From the NCBI GenBank assembly GCA_019217005.1, contig JAHBNG010000090.1, positions 1 to 60,072 on the forward strand: DNA of 60,072 nt, given 5' to 3'. The notes below the pieces were generated by a model that saw only the letters and a list, made by a program, of their open reading frames with translations, was not told where the DNA came from and made no database searches. How positions within the stretch are numbered: position 1 is the first letter of the stretch; the number at the start of each line of letters is the position of its first letter. A program made the position numbers and the translations under genes. The DNA comes from Chloroflexi bacterium TSY (GTDB taxonomy: Bacteria > Chloroflexota > Anaerolineae > Caldilineales > Caldilineaceae). Positions 36,319 to 46,337 of the stretch are shown in pieces.

Positions 36319-37191
36319 ATGAAATATATCCTCTCGCTCTTTTTTGTTCTCGTACCACTAACTATTTTTTATACTATCGCCCAGGCTGACAGCGGCTCTG
36401 TTGTTCCGATTAGTACTGAATCATATGAAGTACCTATCACGGTAAACGGTTCGACGTTTACATTAACTATAGAGGTCAAAGACAGCAATGTTGTAGCTGT
36501 CACAACTGGTATTGCAGATGTTGGTGTGGGCGCAATATCTAAAATAACGAAAGATAAAGAATATCCACCTGAAGTTTCATCGACGATATATGCAATTAAA
36601 AACTTTCCTAAATTTCCAATAGGTAATGATGGGGTAGTTGATGTCGTAAGCATGGGGCCGTATATTTACAAAAACGAAACAACGAAGATCCATGTTGTCA
36701 TACGCAATAACACTGACGAAATTGTTTATGGGGCAAACCTGGAAGGTGAAGCGTATGATCCCAATGACAATCTGCTTGGATTTGGCAAGAACCTGCATCT
36801 TACATTTCCTCGCGTTATTAAGCCTGGGCAAATTTCTGCCGGAATCATCTATTTTCTAGGTATGGAAATAACAGAAAAAGATACGGTTAAAATGTCAGTA
36901 ACATACTCTAGTGTTGAAGATTTATCTAGAGAATATGCACTAGCAATTGATGACTCTGTTCGCCCAAACAGAACCAAAGATAGCATTATGGGCACTTTAT
37001 CCAATCCAAATGATATACCCGTACAGATGAGCTGGATCAACTTACTTTGTTTTGACACGGAATCAGGACAAATATACACCAAACATGGTAAATCAAGTGC
37101 AAAGTCCCTTGATCCTGGCGAATCGGCATCATTCCAGATCTTCAGCGATTGTGAATCGTATATAATATCCGCAACAGGCCGCAAAAGATAA
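36319..37191 (+). CDS. Secreted protein of unknown function
   Basis: 290 residues from an ATG preceded by AAAGGAG. A signal peptide is clear (MKYILSLFFVLVPLTIFYTI, cleavage near AQADSG). It is followed by about 80 residues of extracellular beta-type sequence and then a Fx-LYD/NEAT-like immunoglobulin-style stretch (MGPYIYKNETTKIHVVIRNN, GANLEGEAYDPNDNLLGFGK, VIKPGQISAGIIYFLGMEI, then a second unit near DSIMGTLSNPNDIPVQMSWI). The GC content is lower than that of its neighbours, and it lies between an IS element and a duplicated segment, which suggests transfer. A strong terminator follows at 37204-37239. No enzymatic motif. Confidence 0.8.
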   Translation: MKYILSLFFVLVPLTIFYTIAQADSGSVVPISTESYEVPITVNGSTFTLTIEVKDSNVVAVTTGIADVGVGAISKITKDKEYPPEVSSTIYAIKNFPKFPIGNDGVVDVVSMGPYIYKNETTKIHVVIRNNTDEIVYGANLEGEAYDPNDNLLGFGKNLHLTFPRVIKPGQISAGIIYFLGMEITEKDTVKMSVTYSSVEDLSREYALAIDDSVRPNRTKDSIMGTLSNPNDIPVQMSWINLLCFDTESGQIYTKHGKSSAKSLDPGESASFQIFSDCESYIISATGRKR

Positions 37192-37203
37192 TCATCATTC
37201 GAG

Positions 37204-37239
37204 AAGCGGCGATCCTCATTGAGGATCGCCGCTTTTTTG
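37204..37239 (+). terminator. Intrinsic terminator
   Basis: A 14-bp stem AAGCGGCGATCCTC / GAGGATCGCCGCTT with a 3-base loop is followed by TTTTTT. It ends the transcript of the secreted protein. Confidence 0.9.
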
Positions 37240-37305
37240 TCTGTTGATCAATCCCTCCATCCCGGGATACCGGAGCGAAAATGGCTGGTATTCAAAATCT
37301 ATTTC

Positions 37306-37893
37306 GCTTCTCCTACTATTTTCCACCCAATTTGAAATACTCTTCATACGCCTTGTTCCCAACCCCAGTTAAATGTTTCGTTAATTAAATTCTGAGGGAT
37401 AGTATCTTGTGCCTATCACTCGACTAATATGCGGCAGATTGATCCATCATAGCTTCTTTAACAAAACATTAAATTCATGTATTTTTCGGCCCTTGATCAG
37501 ACAGATCTATATATAAGGACATTTCTAGTTCTGTCTTTTTCTGTGGTTTAAAGATCCTAGCATCGCAACCTAAATAGGAAGCATCGTGTCCGAATACCTT
37601 GAAGCCACTCAGATTTCCCAACACACACCTAACTTGGCCACCCCCCTTGTGTCGCCATCTAATGTTGCTCATGCCCGGCCTTGTGTGCGGAGCAAATTCA
37701 TCTTCATTGACGATGAAAAGTTTTATGTCCGTGGTGTGACTTACGGCCCGTTTCGTCCAGATGGGAACGGCTGCGAATACCATACATTGGCGTCTGTCGA
37801 CCGGGATTTTGCGCTGATAGCGGCCAATGGGATGAATGCAGTCCGTACCTACACCGTACCACCCCGATGGCTGTTAGATGTTGCCCAGGAGTA
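37306..37893. repeat. Duplicated segment, intact copy
   Basis: Matches 34271-34752 apart from an extra segment of about 87 bases near 37376-37462. It contains the leader, GTG start and first about 100 codons of the GH-GT2 gene. Confidence 0.85.
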
Positions 37894-40138
37894 CGGTCTG
37901 CGCGTCATGGTCGGTTTGCCTTGGGAACAGCATATCACCTTTCTTGATTGTAGCAAACGTATCCAATCAATTGAGAATCGTTTGCGCGAAGGGGTGCGCG
38001 AATGCGCTGGTCATCCGACAGTCTTGTGCTATACAATTGGCAACGAAATCCCAGCCCCAATAGTCCGTTGGTATGGACCCCGTCGCGTGGAACGGTTCCT
38101 GCATCGCCTCTATCAGGCCGCAAAAGCTGAAGATCCAGATGGGCTTGTCACTTACGTCAACTATCCGACAACCGAGTATCTGCGGCTTCCGTTTATCGAT
38201 TTCGTCTGTTTTAACGTGTACTTGGAGTCACAAGAGCGTCTTGATGTATATCTTGCTTGCCTACAAAATTTGGCAGACGAACGCCCCTTAGTGATGGCGG
38301 AGATTGGTCTGGATAGTCAACGGAATGGTGAGGATGTCCAGGCTATCACGCTCGATTGGCAGGTCAGAACCGTGTTCGCATCTGGTTGTGCGGGTGCCTT
38401 TATTTTTGCCTGGACTGACGAGTGGCATCGAGGAGGCTATGATATCGAAGAGTGGGATTTCGGCTTGACAGACCGAAACCGCCGCCCGAAGCCAGCGCTA
38501 AAGGCTATCCGCAACGCCTTTGCTGAAGTACCTATGTCGCCCAATCTGCCGTGGCCGCGCGTGTCGGTGGTTGTATGCTCGCACAATGGCGCGCGCACGC
38601 TTCATGACTGTTGCGAAGGTTTACGGCAATTAGCGTATCCAGACTTTGAAGTAATTGTGGTCAACGACGGCTCAACAGATGAGACGGCGCATATCGCCCA
38701 AGATTATGGGTTCCGGGTGATCAGCACCCCCAATAGGGGGTTAAGCCACGCTCGAAACAGAGGTATGGAAGCAGCCACAGGGGAAATTGTCGCCTACATT
38801 AATGACGATGCCTGCCCGGATCCTCACTGGCTTACCTATTTAGCAGCCACATTTTTAAGCAAGCCCTATGTTGGCGTCGGCGGTCTGAACATTACTTACC
38901 CTGGAGATGGCCCGATCGCTAATTGTGTAGCCAACGCGCCCGGCAATCCTACGCACATCCTGCTCACAGATCAGGAAGCAGAACACATTCCTGGCTGTAA
39001 TATGGCCTTCCGCAAGGAGGCGCTCGAGGCAATCGGCGGCTTCGATCCTCAGTTCCGTATTGCAGGTGATGACGTTGACGTATGCTGGAGCTTACAGCAA
39101 CAGGGTTGGAAGTTAGGGTTCAATCCGGCCGCTATGGTGTGGCACCATCGACGAAACTCAGTTACAGGGTATTGGAAACAACAATTGAACTACGGCAAGG
39201 CAGAAGGGCTGCTGGAGCTGAAGTGGCCCGACAAGTATAATGCGATCGGTCATTTGGCCTGGCAAGGAAAACTATATTGTAATGGCCACAGGGAAGCTTT
39301 GCTTTTTCAACGGCAGCGAATTCATCACGGGGTGTGGGGCAGTGGATTATTCCAGTCGATCTACGAAACGGCACCGGGCACGCTGCTGTCAACGCTGCTA
39401 ATGCCAGAGTGGTATCTGATTATTGTCGGGCTAGCTGTGCTTTCAGCCCTGGGTATTTTCTGGTGGCCACTCTTTTTTGCCCTGCCCCTCCTGGTCCTAG
39501 CAATTGTTCCTCCCATACTCCAGAGCGTATTGAGTGGGTCGCAGGCTTCATTTTCAACTGAACCTCGTTCTCATTTTGCTCAGCTCAAAATGCAAAGCCT
39601 AACAGCCTTGCTTCAGGTTACGCAACCGCTAGTTCGTCTGGCCGGTCGTTTGCGCTATGGCTTGACGCCCTGGCGGAGACGCGGTATTTCCTATTATGCC
39701 TTCCCCATGCCGCGCATCTCTACAGTCTGGAGCGAGACCTGGCAAGCGCCCGACAATCGGCTCGAGAATATTGAGGCAACTTTGCAAACACAGGCTGTGG
39801 TTGTTAAGCGTGGCGGTGACTATGATCCCTGGGATTTAGAAATTCGAGGTGGGCTATTCGGCAACGTCCGTACCTGCATGGCCATTGAAGAACATGGCGG
39901 CGGAAAACAACTGATCCGGCTTCGATCCTGACCCATTTTTTCTATTCCGGGACTTCTGACAACAATTCTGTTTGTGTTTCTGGCCGTAACGGCGGCTATT
40001 GATCAGGCCTGGCTTGTAACTGGATTACTCGGATTCGTAGCCATCCTGTTTGCCTTACGCGCATTTGGGGATTGCGCCGCCGCCACAGCGTCCTTCCTAG
40101 AAGTACTGAAGCAGCCGCAAATAGGGGGAGACGGATGA
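37586..40138 (+). CDS. GH-like / glycosyltransferase-2 fusion, interrupted by an in-frame TGA
   Basis: GTG start at 37586 after AGGAAG. Residues about 35-310 form a TIM-barrel glycoside-hydrolase-like domain: FIFIDDEKFYVRGVTYGPFR, CYTIGNEIPAPIV with acid/base-like Glu154, VMAEIGLDS with nucleophile-like Glu239. Residues 326-560 are a GT2 domain (RVSVVVCSHNGARTLHDCCE, VIVVNDGSTDETAH, AYINDDACPD, HIPGCNMAFRKEALEAIGGF). Membrane helices follow (IIVGLAVLSALGIFWWP). The frame hits TGA at 39929-39931 (RLRS-stop), yet continues for 68 codons with two further hydrophobic segments and ends at 40138 in an ATGA overlap with the ABC gene. The TGA fits a TGG-to-TGA nonsense change; the intact protein would have 849 residues. 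Confidence 0.85.
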
Positions 40139-41946
40139 CTGCTAAAACCTATACGGACATCCTCCTTTTCAGACGCTTGCTACACTACGCAAGACCCTAC
40201 GGGCCTCATATTGTCGGTATTTTTTTGCTAAGCTTGCTCTCAACACCTCTTGCGCTGCTGACGCCTTTGCCCTTGAAAATCGCCGTCGACAGTGTTATTG
40301 GCATCGAACCGATTCCGCACTTTCTGGATATGCTGCTACCCGCAGCCGCCACCCAGTCGGCTGCCACGACCCTGATCGTTGTCGTTGGTCTCTTGATGCT
40401 CATCACACTACTGAAACAACTCCAGGAACTGATGAGTTCGGTCCTGCATACTTATACGGGTGAAAAACTGTTGCTGGATTTCCGCGCCCAACTCTTTTGC
40501 CACAGCCAGCGGCTTTCGTTGACTTACCACGATACAAAGGGAACAGCTGACACTACTTACCGCATCCAATACGACGCATCTGCGATCCGCTATGTCACCA
40601 TTGACGGGGTGGTGCCGCTTGTCACCGCCAGCTTTACCCTGGTTTCAATGCTCTATATTACCTTTCAGCTTGACCAGCAACTCGCGTTTATTGCCCTATC
40701 CATATCACCTATCCTTTTCATCATTGCCAGAGTCTATCGCCAACGCTTGCGTCAGCAGTCACGTGAGGTTAAGAAGCTTGAAAGTGTTGCCTTGTCAGTC
40801 GTGCAGGAAGTACTGACCGCTCTCCGCATTGTGAAGGCGTTCGGTCAAGAGGACCGCGAGCAGAAGCGCTTTTTACGTCAGTCAAGAGCAGGTTTGGGGG
40901 CTCGCATCCACCTGACAATGGTCGAAGGCAGTATGGGACTTCTCCTCGGCCTGACGATGGCCCTCGGAACGGCAGCCGTTCTCTTTATCGGCGTTCGTCA
41001 CGTGTTGCAGGGGATCCTCACCTTGGGTGACCTGCTCTTGGTGATGGGTTATCTTTCGCAACTCTATGATCCGCTAAAAACAATTAGCCGAAAAACTGCC
41101 CGACTACAGTCATATCTAGCCAGCGCGGAACGGGCTCTTACCCTCCTGGATCAACCTTCCGATGTTGCTGAACGACCAAACGCCCGACCGATCACTCGTG
41201 TCAAAGGCTTCATAACATTGCGTGATGTATCATTTAGCTACCACGATAAGCAGCCGGTTCTGAGCCATATCTCCGTTGATGTCCCGGCTGGGACACGCGT
41301 GGGTATTGCCGGCAAAACCGGGGCAGGGAAAACAACGCTCATGAGCTTATTGCCCCGATTTTATGATCCTACCGCCGGTCAGGTCTTGCTCGATGGTCTT
41401 GATTTGCGCGACTACAGACTGGCTGATCTGCGCAACCAATTCTCGATTGTTCTTCAGGACACGATCCTCTTCTCAACGACTATTGCTGAGAACATTGCCT
41501 ATACCCGCCCAGGCGCCAGCGAGCAGGAGGTTGTTGAAGCGGCTAGGGCAGCTAATGCCCACGATTTCATCGCCAGTCTCCCTAACGGCTATCAAACCCA
41601 GGTTGGCGAACGCGGCATGCGTCTTTCCGGAGGGGAACGCCAGCGGATTGCGCTGGCTCGGGCCTTCCTGAAAGACGCCCCCATTCTCATCATGGACGAA
41701 CCGACCAGCTCCGTTGACATGAAAACTGAAACTGAGATTATGGAAGCCATAGAGAAGCTGATGAATGGCCGCACGACCTTTATGATCGCCCATCGTCTGA
41801 GTACTCTTGAACACTGCGACCTGTTGCTGGTGGTTGAAGAAGGTCGTCTGCTTGATATGACATCTGACGTGTCAATGACGGTCAAGGAGATGCTGCCGTC
41901 AGACAGACTTGTGCCGGCCATTTCGGGAGACGAAGTCTATGTCTAG
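40135..41946 (+). CDS. ABC exporter (MsbA-like half transporter)
   Basis: 603 residues from the ATG at 40135, preceded by AGGGGGAG. The transmembrane domain (1-310) contains six helices (LLSLLSTPLALLTPLPLKIA, TLIVVVGLLMLITLLKQL and others). The nucleotide-binding domain has Walker A GIAGKTGAGKTTLMSLL (about 388-404), Q-loop IVLQDTILFSTT, signature RLSGGERQRIALARAFL (about 495-511), Walker B PILIMDEPTSSVD and the His of TFMIAHRLST. It would homodimerise to export a lipid, glycolipid or small molecule. It overlaps the GT gene upstream and the kinase gene downstream, placing it in a glycoconjugate operon. Confidence 0.95.
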   Translation: MTAKTYTDILLFRRLLHYARPYGPHIVGIFLLSLLSTPLALLTPLPLKIAVDSVIGIEPIPHFLDMLLPAAATQSAATTLIVVVGLLMLITLLKQLQELMSSVLHTYTGEKLLLDFRAQLFCHSQRLSLTYHDTKGTADTTYRIQYDASAIRYVTIDGVVPLVTASFTLVSMLYITFQLDQQLAFIALSISPILFIIARVYRQRLRQQSREVKKLESVALSVVQEVLTALRIVKAFGQEDREQKRFLRQSRAGLGARIHLTMVEGSMGLLLGLTMALGTAAVLFIGVRHVLQGILTLGDLLLVMGYLSQLYDPLKTISRKTARLQSYLASAERALTLLDQPSDVAERPNARPITRVKGFITLRDVSFSYHDKQPVLSHISVDVPAGTRVGIAGKTGAGKTTLMSLLPRFYDPTAGQVLLDGLDLRDYRLADLRNQFSIVLQDTILFSTTIAENIAYTRPGASEQEVVEAARAANAHDFIASLPNGYQTQVGERGMRLSGGERQRIALARAFLKDAPILIMDEPTSSVDMKTETEIMEAIEKLMNGRTTFMIAHRLSTLEHCDLLLVVEEGRLLDMTSDVSMTVKEMLPSDRLVPAISGDEVYV

Positions 41947-42931
41947 CCATGTCGTCAATAGCGTAACCCAGGCGAATTCATCCGAACATCTGGCTGTCAA
42001 GACCTGGCACGAGCTGGGCCTGAGTCGCGTTGAGCCTGAAGCCATTGTCACGCTCAAAGCACAACAGACGGCGAGCCAAATGTCAGCTACCTATCGTCTC
42101 GAAGGAGTTGGGCCGGGGGGCAGTGGCGTGATCGCCAAACGCTGTCAGCAAACGACCGGGGTGATCGAGCACACCATCTACAAAGAAATCCTACCCCACC
42201 TCCCTATACCGACTTTGTCCTGCTACGGCTTTGTGGCAGAACCCGAGGGGGAGTTCTGTTGGCTATTCCTCGAAGATGCTGGTAGCGAGGCATACGTACC
42301 GCAGTGCGCCGCGCAGCGCCTGCTTGCTGCGGCGTGGTTGGGGAAGATGCACACGGCTGCAGCAAGCCTAATAGTGACTGTCCAATTGCCTGACCGAGGA
42401 CCAGTCCACTATTTGAACCACTTGCGGTCAGCCCGCAACACGATTCTGCAACACTTTGATAATCCTGCCCTTCGGGATGAAGACCGAGAACTCCTCAGAT
42501 CGATCCTGCAGCAGCTCGATCTCGTGGAATCGAACTGGAGCCAGGTGGAAACGTTTTGCCGGAGCGTATCAAGAACGCTCGTCCACGGCGACTTTGTCAG
42601 TAAGAATGTCGGGGTTCAGAGAGACGATGGCAGGATGATTCTGCTCCCTTTTGACTGGGAGACCGCTGGGTGGGGCGCGCCTGCCGCCGACGTCCTCCGT
42701 ATCGATCTACCTGCCTACTGGGCAGCTGTGTACGATGATTGGCCTGGGGTGGAACTTCAAACCCTGGAGCAGATGGCGATCATTGGGCAACTATTTCGCG
42801 GCTCTCTGGCACCAATCAATTGGGAAGCGCAGAGCCTGGCATACGAGTGGGTTCAAAGTTCGATGAGTTGCTTGCACGTTTTTCATACTCGGCTGACCGA
42901 GGCTATCCGGGCGTCAGGCTGGGCAGGTTGA
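41939..42931 (+). CDS. APH/choline-kinase-family phosphotransferase, copy 1
   Basis: The ATG at 41939 overlaps the ABC gene stop by 8 bases; 330 residues. Catalytic loop RTLVHGDFVSKNVGV and metal motif LLPFDWETAGWG are intact, so it is a plausible kinase. N-lobe YRLEGVGPGGSGVIAKRCQQ binds ATP. The family phosphorylates small hydroxyl-containing molecules such as sugars, aminoglycosides, choline or homoserine. Together with the other three in this cluster, it probably modifies a sugar or amino-alcohol unit of the exported product (inference). Confidence 0.88.
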   Translation: MSSHVVNSVTQANSSEHLAVKTWHELGLSRVEPEAIVTLKAQQTASQMSATYRLEGVGPGGSGVIAKRCQQTTGVIEHTIYKEILPHLPIPTLSCYGFVAEPEGEFCWLFLEDAGSEAYVPQCAAQRLLAAAWLGKMHTAAASLIVTVQLPDRGPVHYLNHLRSARNTILQHFDNPALRDEDRELLRSILQQLDLVESNWSQVETFCRSVSRTLVHGDFVSKNVGVQRDDGRMILLPFDWETAGWGAPAADVLRIDLPAYWAAVYDDWPGVELQTLEQMAIIGQLFRGSLAPINWEAQSLAYEWVQSSMSCLHVFHTRLTEAIRASGWAG

Positions 42932-42935
42932 ACTG

Positions 42936-43914
42936 ATGTCTAAACACGCGACCGTCGAGATTATCCAAACCAATCTGATCGAACATCCGGCCGTCATAGC
43001 CTGGAATGAACGCCAGCCAAACTCGGTTGCGCCTAAGGCGATAGCTATTCTAAAGGAGTCGCCGCGGAAAAACCCAGTGAAGGAGTCGGCCGTCTACCGG
43101 CTTGAGGGTCTTGGGCCGGGGCAAGGCAGTGATTGCCAAACGGTGTCGGCGGACTATCGCAGCTGTCGAGCGGATCATATATGAGGAAGTTCTCCCGCAC
43201 TTGCCCATTGCTTCCCTTCGCTATTACGGGTTCATAGAGGATGCAAATGACGCGTTTTGCTGGTTGTTTCTAGAAGATACGTGCGGAGTGCCCTATTCAC
43301 CACAAATTGCGGAACATCGTGCTTGCGCAGCACGATGGCTAGGCCTCATGCATACCTCGACTGCTAAGATTACAGCTGCACTGCAATTGCCCAACCGTGG
43401 GCCGGATCACTATCTGGCCCACCTCAAATCGGGCCGCAGCACGATACAGCAGAATCTGGGCAACCCGGCGCTAACTGGGGACGACTTGGCACTATTGGCA
43501 TCCATTATCCAGCAGTGTAATCGGCTGGCATCGCACTGGGATCAGATTGAGCAATTTTGTTTCGCCATGCCCGACACCCTCGTTCACGGTGACTTTTTCA
43601 GCAAGAACGTGCACATTCGAAATGGTTGGGATGGTCTTGAGCTTTTACCTTTCGATTGGGAACTTGCTGGCTGGGGCGTACCCGCTATTGATCTGGTCCA
43701 ACTAGATATGACTACTTACAGAGCTGTTGTGCAGGCCGTCTGGCCGGGGTTAGATGGTCAGACTCTGCAGCAGCTGACAGACATTGGCCAAACGTTCCGC
43801 TATCTCGCCGCTATCGATTGGGAATCCGAAGGACTCGCCTATCGATGGGTGGAAAAGCCTCTCAGAAACATGCAAGTCTGCCAATCATGGCTGGCCGATA
43901 TAGACTTATTGTAA
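42936..43914 (+). CDS. APH-family phosphotransferase, copy 2, frameshifted
   Basis: Begins with the ATG at 42936, 4 bases after the copy 1 stop (MSKHATVEIIQTNLIEHPAV). The frame slips at about 43125: an extra A in GGGGCAAGGCAG. With CAG in place of CAAG, GLGPGQAVIAKRC lines up with GVGPGGSGVIAKRC of copy 1, and the second frame continues to 43914 with HGDFFSKNVHI and LLPFDWELAGWG, so the active site is intact in the second part. It is a close paralogue of copy 1. As sequenced, only an 82-residue product arises from the natural start, unless an internal start such as 43102 is used. Confidence 0.85.
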
Positions 43915-43927
43915 ACATAAGCAGACT

Positions 43928-44194
43928 CAGTAGATCCAATTTCCTGCGGAGGAGGCGTTCTCTATTACACGCAGTAGACATAATCCTGCATTTCTCAGTC
44001 AAAACAGACTCGAGCGGGCCAAATGGTCCGAGATTCTCTACTGCGTCTTTTTTCGCCATTTGAACGCTCTACCTCTGAGAAATCCTACTGCGTGTAATCT
44101 CTAACGCCGGATCGAGTCGAGTAGAGCCGCATTAGAGAATGGCTGCGCCATACATGGCGACTCCGCGTACATAAACCACAATTTGGATCTACTG
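43928..44194. mobile_element. 267-bp MITE-like element, related ends but different interior
   Basis: Begins CAGTAGATCCAATTT and ends AATTTGGATCTACTG, flanked by the direct repeat AGACT (43923-43927 and 44195-44199). The termini match those of the 215-bp MITEs, but the interior is different and contains nested palindromes, including TATTACACGCAGTAG (about 43964-43978) and CTACTGCGTGTAAT (about 44084-44097). It lies between kinase copies 2 and 3. Confidence 0.8.
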
Positions 44195-44230
44195 AGACTG
44201 GATATATACAGGCTCAAATTGAGGATATTA

Positions 44231-45338
44231 ATGATTGAGGGTCTTGATGGCTTACTCGCAAATATGGACCAATCCGGTCTACCCGAACTCCGCGACTTAC
44301 TGATGGCGATGCTGGGTGGGCCAACAGTCGACGGCCAACTGCTCGAAGAACAGAAGCTGCTGCGCTCACGCGTATACCGTTTACGCTTTGACGTCGACGG
44401 CGATGTTCGTTCACTAATCGTTAAGCGCTTCTTGCCAGAGCGCGCGCGGCGTGAACAACTGGCCATACAGCAATGGCTTCCGGCGGTCGGCCTACCACGA
44501 AGTGCGCCCATATTGTTAGGGGTCGCAGCAGCCCAAGGCGGTCAATATGTCTGGCATGTCTATGAAGACCTTGGAGACTGGACCCTCGATAAAAATGGTC
44601 TAGAGCCTGGACAAGCCGAAGCCATGAAGGATTGTGGTTTTCTCTCTCCGTTAACGATGAGTCCGGTTATCGAGCGCGTAGAAGTGGCAGTCGAATTGAT
44701 TGCACAGCTACATACGCGGTTTGCCGATCATGCCTTGCTCGCGGCGTGCCGTCTGCATGGGGGAGACCTGGGGCTCTACTTTTTTACGTCGAGTGTGCGC
44801 GACGCAATTCGTAGCTTGCAATCGCTGCGTCCACCAAAGGTCGAGCTATCTTTGGATCGCCAGACCTTGCGCAACCGCCTGCTGCAACATTTACGCCGCC
44901 TTATCGATGAACAGCCGTACCGCACAGAAACCATGATAGAATTCGGTGGACCTGATACGTTGCTCCATGGCGATTTTAGTGTAAAGAACACCTTTGTACG
45001 CCACACAAAAAACAAGCTGCAGGCGCAGCTCATCGACTGGGACCATGCTGGTGTCGGCCCCTATATGCTATGATCTCTCGAATTTCCTAGTTCAATTTCC
45101 ACCTCGTGACCGGCAGCCGATTCTGGACTTTTACCAACAAGCAAGTGAGTGGCATGGACAACAATGGCCATCTGTGGAGGTCTGGAACGTGCTCTTTGAT
45201 ACGGTGGAGTGTGCCCGACTGGCAAATAGCATTATCTGGCCGGCGCTTGCTGCCGGGGAGGATCAGGCAGCAGAATGGGCTTTCGACGAATTGATGCAGA
45301 TTGAGGAATGGTTTGCGGCGTTAGGTCCAGTCCTCTGA
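44231..45338 (+). CDS. APH-family phosphotransferase, copy 3, frameshifted
   Basis: The start at ATG 44231 (MIEGLDGLLANMDQS) is chosen because upstream codons lie in the end of the mobile element. The first frame runs to a TGA at 45073 and includes DTLLHGDFSVKNTFV and LIDWDHAGVGP. The break at about 45060 is an extra C in a CCCC run; with three C, GGC CCT ATA TGC continues as VGPICYDLSNFL into the frame ending at 45338. The active site motifs are complete. The N-terminal region is more divergent (HSRVYRLRFDVDGDVRSLI). Confidence 0.83.
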
Positions 45339-45382
45339 ATAAGGCTCATCTAGCAAAAAAGTGAGCAAATCGAGATCGCTCA

Positions 45383-45551
45383 GAGGGTGTTTTAAAGTGT
45401 CAATGCGTGTCATTCTGCTCACGCAGTGGTCCGAAGGACGCCGGAGGAACGGAGCGAAGAATCCTCTTTCTGCGCTTGGAACGTGGGATTCTCCCTTCGG
45501 AAGACTCAGGGCCGCAAAGCCTCCTCAGAATGACTTTTAAAACACCCCCTC
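45383..45551. repeat. REP-like palindromic element
   Basis: GAGGGTGTTTTAAAG (45383-45397) and CTTTTAAAACACCCCCTC (45534-45551) are inverted, and inside them GTCATTCTG (45409-45417) and CAGAATGAC (45526-45534) are inverted too. The core contains GGAGCGAAGAATCC. It fills most of the gap between kinase copy 3 and the deacetylase gene. Confidence 0.6.
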
Positions 45552-45635
45552 AGGGAGCAAAGATCGCATTTGCACACTTTTGGCAGATGAGCGCTGAATG
45601 AACTATATCCTGTTGCATAAAGAGGATTCGATATT

Positions 45636-46337
45636 ATGAAATATTGTATCGTGAATGGCGATGACTTTGGTGCCAGCCATGGGATCAATCGTGGAATCAT
45701 TGAAGCGCATCGCTCTGGTATCCTGACGAGTACCAGTTTGATGGTCAACATGCCTTGTAGTGAAGCGGCGGCCACACTGAGTCGTGACGTGCCGAATTTA
45801 AGTATTGGATTGCACGTAAATCTCACCAATGAGGATGAGGACCCCTTTGTTGATCTAACCAATATGGACGCGTGTCAGGCTGAGGTAGACCGCCAGTTCA
45901 ATCACTTCCAAACCTTGATGAGTCGGCTACCAACCCATCTCGACTCGCATCATAATATCCACCGAGACCCTCAGTTGCTCCCTCTCTTCCTTGATATAGC
46001 CCGGCAGCACGGATTGCCATTGCGAGAACATTCGCCAGTTCGGTACTTTTCAAACTTCTATGGTCAATGGGGTGGAGAGACACATCTGGAGCAGATAAGC
46101 GTAGACAGCTTAGTTCAAATGCTAGAGACCGAAGTTCGGAAAGGGTTTACCGAATTGAGCTGCCATCCGGGCTATGTTGATCCCGATTTTCAATCCATCT
46201 ACGCCATCGAGCGTGAGGCGGAGTTGAAGACACTTTGCGACCCCGCTATCCGGAAGAAGTTTGCGGAGCTAGAAATCCAACGCATTAGTTTTCGAGAGCT
46301 TGGCGAATTTCTATCCACTGACTTGGTTCAGGAGTAG
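45636..46337 (+). CDS. YdjC/ChbG-family carbohydrate deacetylase
   Basis: 233 residues with the family start CIVNGDDFGASHGINRGIIE (metal Asp pair), LSIGLHVNL, the His cluster THLDSHHNIHRDP and ELSCHPGYVDP. These enzymes remove N-acetyl groups from chito-oligosaccharides or diacetyl-sugars. Length is slightly short of typical (250). It precedes the glycosyltransferase gene by only 6 bases. In this cluster it probably prepares an amino sugar for the exported glycoconjugate (inference). Confidence 0.93.
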   Translation: MKYCIVNGDDFGASHGINRGIIEAHRSGILTSTSLMVNMPCSEAAATLSRDVPNLSIGLHVNLTNEDEDPFVDLTNMDACQAEVDRQFNHFQTLMSRLPTHLDSHHNIHRDPQLLPLFLDIARQHGLPLREHSPVRYFSNFYGQWGGETHLEQISVDSLVQMLETEVRKGFTELSCHPGYVDPDFQSIYAIEREAELKTLCDPAIRKKFAELEIQRISFRELGEFLSTDLVQE

